The position numbers were made by a program, and so were the translations under genes. Under the pieces are notes generated by a model. The model was not told the origin of the DNA. It ran no database searches and was given only the letters and a program-made list of their open reading frames with translations. 64,000 nucleotides of DNA from Yamagishiella unicocca (Eukaryota > Chlorophyta > Chlorophyceae > Chlamydomonadales > Volvocaceae). The stretch spans positions 558,001 through 622,000 of the forward strand of contig BDSL01000002.1 of NCBI GenBank assembly GCA_003116995.1, in the 5' to 3' direction. This document shows positions 39,560-49,400 of this stretch, one piece after another. The first letter of the stretch is position 1. The number at the start of each line of letters is the position of its first letter.

Positions 39560-40027
39560 CTACTCTGCCGCAGCCTCCCCGGCGCTCGCTTCCGCCTCCG
39601 CTTCTGCTTCCGCAGCTGGGGCCTTGCCCTTGCCCTTCATGTAATCTTCGAGCTCCTTGTCCAAGTAGGTCTTGCCGTGCTCAGCATCCTTGAGCATATA
39701 GCCCTCTAGCTCGGCATCGAGCTCCGCTTGAGACTTAGGCTTCCCGCCTCCGTCGCGACCACCCCGGCCACCGCGGCCACCACGGCCTCCTTGGCCACCG
39801 CGGCGACCTGGAGGGCCACCACCGCGGCTGCGAGGAGCAGGTCCGCGCCCTCCTCTCCCGCTTTGTTGCTGGCCGCCCTTCTGCACTCCGCCACGAGGCC
39901 CGTTTCCGCCTCGGACAACTCCACCGCCACCGCCATCGCCACGTCCTGCAAGCCGGTGGTTGCCCTGAGAGCCACGACCAGCACCACGGCCGCCACCGCG
40001 ACCTCCGCGCCTGCCACCGTTGGTCAT
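39560..40027 (-). CDS. Small RGG-rich protein with CHTOP/FoP C-terminal duplication
   Basis: Intronless, 155 residues, ATG start MTNGGRRGGRGG. Residues 1-95 are an RGG/GGR low-complexity region typical of RNA-binding proteins and arginine-methylation targets. The C-terminus has the tandem motif AELDAELEGYM and YLDKELEDYM, which matches the 'C-terminal duplication' of Friend of PRMT1 (CHTOP), a partner in TREX mRNA export. It ends in an Ala/Glu-rich tail. By family, a nuclear RNA-binding or mRNA-export adaptor is likely; ALYREF proteins carry a single related motif, but no RRM is present here, so CHTOP-like is preferred. It is divergently arranged with VPS60, with 430 bp between start codons. 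Confidence 0.8.
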   Translation of the reverse strand: MTNGGRRGGRGGGRGAGRGSQGNHRLAGRGDGGGGGVVRGGNGPRGGVQKGGQQQSGRGGRGPAPRSRGGGPPGRRGGQGGRGGRGGRGGRDGGGKPKSQAELDAELEGYMLKDAEHGKTYLDKELEDYMKGKGKAPAAEAEAEAEASAGEAAAE

Positions 40028-40457
40028 TTAGTCCTAGATCTTCTACTTAACCCTCCGAGATCGTTTAATGTAGGTCCGATGGATTGGCTTCGACACGATA
40101 GTAATGTTACGTTTCGTATAATAAGAGTCAAGTCAGTGGAACGGCAACAGACACAAGGTTTCGCCAATAGTACGACCGCAGCTTCCCCCGCTTCTTGCTG
40201 GACGAAGCACAAGTCCGTTTATTTGTACTATTACAGTCGACGGTTGCACTAAACACGTATTGTGTGTAGTAATTATCGCATCAAACGCAACCCCAACACC
40301 GAGAAGTGTTTGCAGCGTCCGTAGCGGAGCTACCCTCAAGCATTCTTGGTAAACAGCTACTATTTTTTGTCAATAGGTGGTAGCCAGTGAGGCGGTCCTT
40401 GCGCGGGGCCCCAGGGTCGCGCTAGGCAACGCCTGAAGCCAGTTACACAGCGGCACG
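40028..40457. promoter_or_regulatory. 430-bp divergent promoter region
   Basis: Separates the start codons of the CHTOP-like gene (minus) and VPS60 (plus); both 5' UTRs and promoters must lie here. It is clearly less GC-rich than the flanking exons. No TATA box or motif could be assigned with confidence. Confidence 0.6.
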
Positions 40458-42801
40458 ATGAGACGGATATTTGGAGCTAAGAAAGCTGAGGCACCCCCGC
40501 CTACCCTGGACGAGACAAACGATCGCTTGAACACTCGAGGGGACAAGTGGGTGCGGTACACGGCTTCCCCCAGGTTCCCCAGTGCAAAGTTCCCAAGTGC
40601 CATCCTCACAGCGTTAATCGGTTGCCCGCACGCCCCAGCACCGCGCACTCTCCACGGGCCAGACTGCACACTCCGTTGCCCTGGCCCATGCAGGACAGAT
40701 GAGAAGATAAAAGGCCTGGACGAGCAGCTGGCCAAGTACAAGGAGCAGATTAAGAAGACGCGTCCAGGACCAGCGCAGGATGCCATCAAGCGGCGAGCTC
40801 TGCAGGTATAAGGCTTTGCAGCTGGCGGTAATTTTTGGGAGCCGAAGAGGATGGGGAAAGCCCTAAAGTATACCTGAGTAGACCTCGAGCAATCCAGCCT
40901 TGGCACGGGGATTCTACAGGTGATGGGTTAGTCCCACCGGGGCGATGGGAGGAGATCCTCACCTCTGAGGCGAGGCTGTATTAGGGGTTGCCAAGGTGCA
41001 ACGTTCATCGGGTTCAACGATAGTTGAGCGGAGGCGAGGGGGCGATGTGCAGCCAGCGCGCTGTCTGTGTGCTGTCTGTCTACAGAGAGCGGCAGGACGC
41101 ATCGCTGACGTCATACCGCTGGGTCTAAGTCACCTTCAGGAGCCCAGTAACCAACTGGTGGTGACCATGTAGCCGTCCGCTGGGTGCCTATCCCTCTGCC
41201 AGGTCCTAACTTGGCAATGGCTTTCCTTTCCGGCGGTAGATGGCAGAGGGTCACTGCACACTTTGCCGGCGTGGCCGGACACCTGTGACCTCCCTCCCAA
41301 CGACGTGCACTGGCTGGGGGCGGCGGCGGAAGGACGTTCCGGCCGTTGCATGCCGTGTATTCCCTGCACATTTGAACATGAAGTTGTGCATGCTGGGGAC
41401 CATGCCATGCTTTGGAATACACCTTTGTCCTTCTCCCTGCCCCCATCGGCCTCTTCCCCGGCTTGTCCACCCCCCCTCACCCTCACCTGCCGCCTCCTCC
41501 GCCGGCCAACTCTCTACTGACTCTGGTGACTGATGCTGCTGCCTTCCTGTTGGGCCCCTCCTCGCTCCCTCCCCCTCCTCCCTCGCCCCGCCGACCCTCT
41601 GGAAGAGCAGGTCCTCAAGCAGCGCAAGCTGTACGAGAGCCAGCGCGAGCAGCTGTACCAGCAGCAGTACAACATCGAGCAGACGCGCTTCACGGTGGAC
41701 TCGGTGAAGGACACGGTGTCGTCCGTGCAGGCCCTCAAGGCAGCTTCCAAGGAGATGAAGACCGCCTTCAAAAAGAACAAGGAGCTGGACATCAACTACA
41801 TCGAGAACATGCAGGACGACATGTTCGACATGATGGTGCGGCCGGGGAGGGAAGGGGACACGAGGCGGAGTGAGGCGCGGGGGGACGAGTTGAGAGGCGA
41901 ATGGGTGGTGCAAGGCCGGGTGGTGCTGTGGTGATGCCGATGTCCTCTCAGGCTGGCTGCGGTTGAACGCCCGCTGCGTTCGTCCCGGAACTACTCTCAG
42001 TCCCTCATTGAGCCCCTTATAGATTTGTTGCTTTACGCCCAGCGGCCGGCCTTGCTGCTTGGCGTTGCGTTGCGAACGCAGTCGAAGTGAAGTGCCTTCC
42101 GCACCCTGCTGGGCACGTGGTAAGATCACCGGTACCTGTGCGACTCCGCGCCTGTGCAGGACATGGCCAGCGAGATCAACGAGGCCATGGGGCGGTCGTA
42201 CGCCATCCCCGATGACGTGGACGAGAGCGACCTGATGGCGGAGCTGGACGCTCTGGAGGCGGACCTGGCAGTCGAGGACGCGGGCAAGGAGGGGCCCAGC
42301 TACCTGCAGGTCAGCCGCGGGGGGCAGGGTCGGGAGCTTCCGTGGGCGGGTAGGCTTTGGGGGATGAAGTGGATGAAATGTCGCTGTGGCGACAGCGGGG
42401 CCTGTACGGCGTCCGTTGTGGGTTGTACGGCGTTGTTCTGGTATGCGGGAGGACGAGGACTGCGAAGGAGGATGGGTGGCGGGGGCTGCTTGCGGTGCTG
42501 GCAGGGAGGCGGATGCCGAAAGATCGCGCACCCACAGTATCCGACACTCCGGCGGTTCCTCGACGCGCACGGGTAGGGCGGGCGCCTCGAAGCCATCCTC
42601 GCCTGCGTGTGCCCGACTTTGTTTATCTGTTCCAGTACCGGCCTGGCACCTTTTATCACCTTGTCGCCAAAATCTTGTTGTGGACTCCGAACGATGTTTA
42701 CCTGCGTCTCCGCGACCTTGCAGGAGCCGGACCTGGAGCTGCCGGCGGTGCCGACCAAGGAGGCGGAGAAGGCGCACACGGAGGAGCCGCTGCGCACGTG
42801 A
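40458..42801 (+). CDS. VPS60: ESCRT-III-associated protein VPS60/CHMP5
   Basis: Late ESCRT-III subunit acting in multivesicular-body sorting and membrane scission; CHMP5/VPS60 binds LIP5/VTA1, an activator of the VPS4 ATPase. Exons: 40458-40546, 40694-40805, 41611-41835, 42160-42309, 42724-42801; phases agree, 217 residues (human CHMP5 has 219). The start MRRIFGAKKAEAPPPTLDE is the conserved family N-terminus. The Snf7 helical core follows (EKIKGLDEQLAKYKEQIKK, KQRKLYESQREQLYQQQYNI, DMASEINEAMGRSY), then DESDLMAELDALEADL and a short acidic tail. The last exon codes EPDLELPAVPTK. Intron 2 is 805 bp. Confidence 0.95.
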
Positions 42802-43456
42802 TTTGTGGGGTGACGTTGGGGCTTGCTTCGTCTGCTTCAGAGTGTGGAGGGATGGAGCGGCGCATGGGCGTTGAGACAGATGCTGTTGGGGGAGTACATA
42901 GGCTGGGACGTTGGCAATCGGCTGGAGGCATATAACCGTTTTGCGCCCGCATGTAATCGAACTCAAGCAAGGGACGGCGGCTTGGTGGCTAGGAAGGAAA
43001 GCAAACCCCCGGCGTCATGTAGAGGAAGGTTGGTGATTTTTGCCGTGTATGGTTGTTACACATGTTTCTGTACCGTAGGATAGGAAGCCCCAATTCCAAA
43101 TGGCGACCGTCCCATGGTTCGCTACTTACCTCCGGGGGAAGCGCCTCTATGTGCTGTTCCAGAATTTGCAAGGTATTTGTAGATTCCTATGTGCCCTTTA
43201 AAGTGGGGCAAAATAGCTTGTTATGGGCAGTGTTCACGACGCGAGTGTGTCATGGCCTCTTAAGTGATTGGGACCATAGCCCTTCGGCTCGTATGCCACT
43301 TTAAGAAGTTTGCAAGCATATCGTATTCCTGTTACGTATTCTGGACATACCACTTCCGTCATCTGTGCCCGGTTGGCCTCGCGAAAGCCCTTTCTTAGGA
43401 CCAAGCCAAACCCGGCCACTATCTAATCTGTTTGTTCCAAACGCCGCCTTAATTTA
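42802..43456. other. Intergenic, VPS60 3' UTR and DUF1802 promoter
   Basis: Holds the VPS60 3' UTR (with TGTAA at 42952) and the upstream region of the next gene. No other feature recognised. Confidence 0.5.
42952..42956 (+). promoter_or_regulatory. Candidate poly(A) signal TGTAA for VPS60
   Basis: TGTAA 151 bases after the VPS60 stop codon. Confidence 0.6.
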
Positions 43457-45465
43457 ATGCAAACATTAGGGTCTTCGCGGGCTGCTACTGCGCAGTGTCG
43501 CAGTGCTCCATCGCGTCGCGTTAACGCTGGGTCCAGAGCTGTCCTCCGGCCAGCAGTAGCAGGGTTGGAACCATCCACTTCTGGATCAGAGCTAGGAGTG
43601 CGCGTGACAAAGGCTCTGAAGGAATGGGCCCCAACGATTGAGGCCATCGGACACGGCCAACAGACGGTGTGTATCCAATAGTCCGTTGACGTAACCCGCT
43701 GGACGAGGGCGTAGACAGGATATACATAAACAGTTCGGCTGCACACGGCCCCAGGTTGGGGTGTTGTTTCATGCCACAGCGCGGGCTGGGGTAAGCAGGT
43801 GCCCCTCCAGGAACGCACCCATGGAAGCACACAGGATACATCCTAGCAACGCACAGTGTAACATGGACTAGTCTCAAACACATGAGTTGAGTCTCACCGA
43901 GGCCACCAGGACCAAACACACCAGCACCACCACTGCGCCCGAGTGTCCCTTATGACGGCTGGCCCCCTCACGCCTCTCGGGCCGCAGGTGTTATTCAGAA
44001 AGGGCGGCATCAAGGAGCCCACCTTCCGCCCTGAGGCCAGCACCTTCCTCTTCTTCCCCACCAGCTTCCATACCGACCAGCAGCTGCTCAAACCCGGAGT
44101 CGCGGAGCGGTTTGCCGAGGTGCGCGATAGAGCCGCACTGGGAGGCTTGTCAGGAGAGCCCATGGGGGGCAGGGAGGCCGCGCTGGGGGGCTCAAGGGAA
44201 ACCCCTGCTGGGGGCCAGGGAGCAGCTGGTGAATCGACACAGGAGACGATGCGTTACTAGTTTGGCAAGCGCAACCTGTATGGGTTGGACCCCCTCCCCC
44301 ACCCCCCCTCCCCCGACCTTCGGCTTTAGTATCCCCAACCCAGTTCTCCAGCATGCATCTCAAAACGCCTGTTCTAAACGGTTTTTTCGGGCATCCACGG
44401 GTCTTCCTCGAAACCCCCTCCGCCGGGTGCGCACTACGTGGGGCCTCCGCTCCCTCACCACCACCGCTGCGTGCATGCCTGCTTCCCGCCCCCCGCCTCC
44501 TTCGCGTCAGGCCATGCGGCTGGAGCCCAAGACGCAGTCGGCGCTGCCGCTGCCGTATGTGGCTCAGGTGACGGGCGCCTGGACGACGTTCGATCCGGAC
44601 GTGCTCCCGGTGCTGGATGACTTCCACGTATGGACGGAGCAGGTGTGTTGGTGTGTTCGAACATGTTATAAGGGACAGGAGAGGAAAACGAAAAAAAACG
44701 GAAGTCCGACCTTGCCCGGTCCAGCAATTGCACCGAGAGGAGGTCTGCCCAACGCGTTTTGATCCGTGTGGGGGGGGATTGCGTATGTGCGTGGGTGTGG
44801 GTATGGGTTAGAAGCAATTGGGATAGAAGCAATTGAATCGGGATACGAGGGGGGCGGCTGGAGCCGGGTGGTCTGAATGTTAGTCGGGAGGTAGGGAGGG
44901 CGCCTGGCGGTAGAAGCCTGCGGTGGTTTTGGAGAGGACGACCAGGCCATCACGATTGCCTGCGAGGAGGGGTCTTCTCACGCCTTTCCGCCCGCCGCAT
45001 TCCGCCCTCCTTCCGTTCCCTCACGGTGTTGCGATGTGGCTGCCGGCTGCTGCTGCAGTTTATTGAGACGCGGCTCAAGTGGCGAGCCAAGCAGCCCATC
45101 ACGGTACTGGAGCTGCGCTGCTGGCGGCTAAGGCAACCTTTCGAGCTGCGTTTGGCTGAACCCATGTTCGGATGCTTCTCGTGGGGTGGGTCGGTGGGTC
45201 GGACGCGGTCCTTTTGCACCCCCCTCTATTGCTGCTTAGCACACTCCCTATCCGCCCGACTCTACCCGTCCACGTTCTCACCCTCCCCTCGGTTGGTGCG
45301 AATGCTGCCCGCCCGCCCGCAGTGGACTTGGCGGGGACGGTGCCGCACGATGTGGCGGACGGGGCCGTGCCCGTGCTCGCGGACGCGGACTTTGCGCTGC
45401 GGCAGCAGCGGCTGCGAGCCGCACTGGGGCGCATCCAAGCGGAGCCTCTGCTGCTGCTGGACTGA
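43457..45465 (+). CDS. DUF1802 family protein, probably plastid-targeted
   Basis: DUF1802 proteins occur in cyanobacteria and plastid-bearing eukaryotes; the function is unknown. Exons: 43457-43666, 43988-44119, 44511-44642, 45059-45185, 45323-45465; phases agree, 247 residues. The N-terminal ~50 residues (MQTLGSSRAATAQCRSAPSR) are Ala/Arg/Ser-rich, like an algal plastid transit peptide. The domain begins TKALKEWAPTIEAIGHGQQT and continues VLFRKGGIKEP, FLFFPTSFHTDQQLLKPG, VWTEQFIETRLKWRAKQPI and TVLELRCWRL, the family's characteristic blocks. The last intron donor (after 45185) is the least certain boundary. It is convergent with NUP205, with about 1 kb between the stop codons. Confidence 0.82.
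44353..44420 (+). repeat. Dispersed intron repeat family 1, DUF1802 intron 2
   Basis: gcatctcaaaacgcctgttc, taaacggttttttcgggcat and ccacgggtcttcctcg. The most complete plus-strand copy. Confidence 0.8.
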
Positions 45466-45495
45466 ACCACCTGGGCTCGCTGGTGGCTGCGGAAG

Positions 45496-45557
45496 GGGGA
45501 TATGCGGGACGGGGATATGCGGGACGGGGATATGCGGGACGGGGATATGCGGGAGGG
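45496..45557. repeat. 15-bp tandem repeat (ggggatatgcgggac), 4 copies
   Basis: Four near-perfect units just after the DUF1802 stop codon, in the presumed 3' UTR. Confidence 0.9.
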
Positions 45558-45883
45558 GAAGCAATGGTGGAGGCAGCAGGCGGGACCTGTTGCACTGGAG
45601 GGATGAAGGGGCGGCAGGGGTAGAAGGCGTGCCGGATGGCAGCAACGGCGGCGGCGGGGAGAGAGGTTGGGGCGTGCCGGCCGCACATATGCTGGTGTGA
45701 TAGGCGGGTTTTGCGTCGTTCAGGCGTTTGTATCTCACGGTGACGAGCTAGTGCTGCCGTCGTGCGGCGCAGTTGCCCTTTAGGAGCGGACTTGTGCCTT
45801 CTGCGCAGACAGCTGTCTTGCAGGGCTCTTCTGCGCTTCCCTGATACACGCAGCGGAAGTGACGCGCGGCGCCTCTTTCTCTG

Positions 45884-45888
45884 TTACA
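45884..45888 (-). promoter_or_regulatory. Candidate poly(A) signal TGTAA for NUP205
   Basis: TTACA on the plus strand, i.e. TGTAA in the NUP205 sense, about 600 bases downstream of the stop. Confidence 0.45.
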
Positions 45889-46491
45889 TTGCATTCCTGC
45901 CCGCATACACAGTAAGCCCCTGCCGGCACGTCTGGGCAACAAACACAAGGCCCAGCGCCACGCCGCACGTCACGCGCGCTCAGCACCGCGCGACTCCAGC
46001 GCGCCCCACCATTTCGCCAGAGCACCTGATGGCACGACTCAGCAGCGAGGGGTCGCAACGCAGCTCGGGTTGCACCTGACTCCGCCACCTAAGCAGCGCC
46101 GCCCGCGTGTCGTATCTCGTTTGACCCAAGCGAACAGCTGCACGTGCCGCTCGCTGTATGTCCGAAGGCAGATCTAGCCGTACAGGCCGTACAAAACTAC
46201 ATTGTGTACGGGTTGCAGGCCCTTCGCCTTGCGTCACCCGCCAAGCGTTAAGCCGCTCCACGTGCGATACGGTACACCGTCTCGCGCTGCAGATAGCGAC
46301 TGTCTGATGAAACCGCCGTGTAGGATATACTGTGTCCCCACCAAAACCCAGAGCCGCCCGCTCGCCGCCTGAGCGCGCCAAGCGCCATACATGCGTAGTG
46401 CGCGCCATACTACGCGTGTGTGTGCCCCTCTACCCATCCCGGCTGAACTGTGTGAAACCCCTCGCGCCCCGCCCCCAGCCCCGCTGCTCCC

Positions 46492-49400
46492 CTAGCTCCT
46501 CGCACAGTACATCTTGAGCGCCCGCACCATCAGGTCGATCCCCTCCACCGGCTGCTGCTGCGGCTGCGCCGTGCCCAGCGGGTCCTGCGCCGCCCACAGC
46601 CGCGAGCCAGCCACCCCGCCCCCGCCGGCCATCCCCAGCCCCGCACCCGTCGGCAGCCCGCCGATCAGCGGCCCCGCGTCCGCGGCCGCCTCCGCCAGGC
46701 GCGTCAGCAGCTCCTCCGCGTGGCGGCATGTGTCCTGCAGCAGCGTCAGGAAGTAGCGCAGCTCGTCCTCGGTGCCCAGGGCCTGCGTGTCCGCCTCCGT
46801 GGGCGCCGGCAGCGACGCCGCCAGGTCCAAGTTGGCCGTGGCCTGGTCGAGCAGCTCGTCCGTGTCCATGGCGACGGCGCCGCCGGCGTCCTTGCCGTAG
46901 CCGTTGGAGAGCAGCGACGAGAGCGAGGACATGGGCCGCGGCAGGCAGCGCAGGAAGTGGATGGCGATGGTGCTGAGCCCCGCCTCCAGCACGAGCAGCG
47001 CGCGGGACAGCTGCCGGTCGAGCGAGGTCGCCGCCAGTGCCCAGAAGTGCCGTGCCAGGCGCCGCCGCGCCGCCAGCCCGCCGGCAGACGACCCCGCCGC
47101 CACCGCCGCCGCAACGGTTGCGGAGCCGGCGGGCGCGTAGGCTCGGAGGCGGTCCGTGACGGCCTGCTCGTCGAGCTGCGCGTCCGGCAGACGCAGCAGC
47201 GCCAGCAGCTCCGTCAGTTCGTCCAGTGCGGCGGCGGCGTCGTGGCAGGCCTGCTGCGACATGTCGCGCACCAGCTGCAGCGTAGGCCGGCCCGTCAGGG
47301 GGTCCAGCTCGCGGTGCGCGGGAGGCCCGACGGCGCGGAGCAGCCCGGCCGGCGGCGGCGCTGCCGCCGCAACGGCGACGGGCTGCTGCTGGCCCCCCTG
47401 CGGCCCGACCACCGCCGCCGCCGCCATGTCCCGCAGCAACCGCGCCAGGCTGCATCGGACCGACATGACCCTCGCGCCCTGGCTGCAAGCAGCGCTGCGC
47501 GCTCCCGCCGCCCCGGCCGTCTTGCCAGCTGCCGCTGCTGCTGCCGCGGCGGCGCCCATAGGCGTGGCGAGCACAATGGCGCCGTTCGCGCCGGCCGTTG
47601 CGGCTGCTGCCGCCGCCGCCACGCCCGCGCCCTCGTGGCGAGCCGCCCTCAGCGCCTGGATGATGGGGCTGCCGGAGCGCTCCTCCAGGCAGCAGAACTG
47701 GAAAGCCAGCTTGTACGCCATCGCCTTGAGCCCCTCCGCCACCAGCGGCTGCATCCCAGGCAGTGTCGGCACCAGCCGCACCAGCAGCCCCAATGCCAGG
47801 TCGGCCAGCTCCAGCTCGGTGCCGCTGGGGGCCCAGCCGCGGGTGCCTGAGGGACAAGGGGCCAAGGGGGCCGGGGCAGCGTAGATACGCGTGTGGGTCG
47901 CATAGGGCGGGGCGGGGGTTGCGAGGAAGACTCGTGGGTGCGAGAAAACCCGTGGGGGGGTGGGGGGGCGGGGGGGGGCCAGCAGCTGCGTTGGGGTGGG
48001 CGGGAGCGGCATCGTGGGGGCTCCATGTGCGCGTGGACATGGGAGGGGCAGGGGTTGCGACCGCGGGCGCGGGTGATGACCGTGGCAGCATGTGATGTCG
48101 TACATTCAGCATTGGGTGCCGTACGGACCGCAACAGCCAACAGAGCCCCGAGGTCACTCACCGGTCCCCGCCGCGTCCGCCATGAGGCGGCACAGCAGCT
48201 GGTGGTGGCAGGACGCAAACGCGGCGGCGTCTGCGCGCACCCCCGCGCTGTCCGGCAGCGCCGCCAGCACCGTCAGCAGCAGGCGCAGGAGCGGCGACGC
48301 CAGGGAGTTGAGGCGGTAGCGGACCGAGTCGGAGGCGGCGGTGCCGCCGCGCAGGGGCCCGTTGGCGGGGTCGTCGGGGACCAGGTCCAGCGCGGCACAT
48401 CTGCGGGCGATTGGAAGGGGCGTTGGAGGTTGCGGTTACAGGTTTGACGGTTGGGCCCAGGTGCCGCTGCTGTGCCTTGTGGCGTTGATTTGCAGGCCCG
48501 TGGGGTGAGGAGGCGCGGCAAGGAGCATGCGGCCGCACGGTGGCATCTGCCCGGGGCGCTCGTCGACTAGAGGGGCTGACAATCCGCACTGGCGCATCTG
48601 CCCTTGTGATGGGCGTCGCAGCGTGCGACACCCCCCCATCCTGTCGTTTTCGTGTCAACGGTTTTCCCGCCACCCCCCCACATCCACCCACCGGTTGAGC
48701 GCCGTGAGGCAGTTGAGCGAGTACAGCTGCTGCGCCGCCGCCGCGCGCGCCATAGGCGGCCCCGCCGTCGCCAGCCCCGCCAGCAGCGCCAGCGCCGACT
48801 CCAGCACGTGTACAGCCCGGCGGGCCTTCTTGCCGCTGGAGGTGAGCGCCGCCGGCGACAGCGCCGCGATCTGCGCCAGCAGCTGCTGCGGCACGCCCTG
48901 CTGGTAGGAGGCGGCGGCCACGGCCGCGCCGGCGGCACCGCTGGCGGAGGCGTCCGCCGTCACCAGGGCACGCAGCAGGTGCAGCGCCACCGCCTGGCCC
49001 AGCGGCGGGGCGCTGCCGCTCAGCGCGTCGGCCGCAAGCGCCTCCACCAGGGATGAGCCGTGCTCCGAGACCACGGCCGCGTTGGCGCGCTCGATGAGCT
49101 CCTCCGACTGCGGTCACAGAGTGTTGCGAGTTTTTACGGAAGGCGAAAAGTAGCAGGCGCAGGGAGTCAAGGAGTGCAAGCCGCCTGCGGGGAACGACTG
49201 CGCACTCGATAACTGCCATTGCAACTTGCTCGTTCACACCAACCAACTTCACAAACGGCCATCCCGGCCCAGCTCAGCCCAGCCCTACCTTCCCACTCAC
49301 GCTCGCCCACCCAGCGCACACAGCCCCCCTCCCCCTCCAACAGCACCCTTTGCCCTCCCGGTCCTCACGCATCCCTCCCTCCCTCCCCGCCACAGTCCTC

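Larger units (their letters stand above)
45466..46491. other. Convergent intergenic region, two 3' UTRs
   Basis: Between the DUF1802 stop (plus) and the NUP205 stop (minus). Contains the 15-bp array and a minus-strand TGTAA (45884-45888), a possible NUP205 poly(A) signal about 600 bases past the stop. No gene seen. Confidence 0.5.

Noticed and set aside
46720..47850. Long plus-strand frame opposite the last NUP205 exon (about 376 codons)
   Set aside because: Mirror frame of a GC-rich exon; Arg/Gln-rich composition without domains, while the minus frame has clear NUP205 blocks.
48158..49252. Long alternative minus-strand frame crossing NUP205 introns
   Set aside because: Reads through introns and in a different frame from the solenoid; composition is Arg/Gly/Ala-rich noise.
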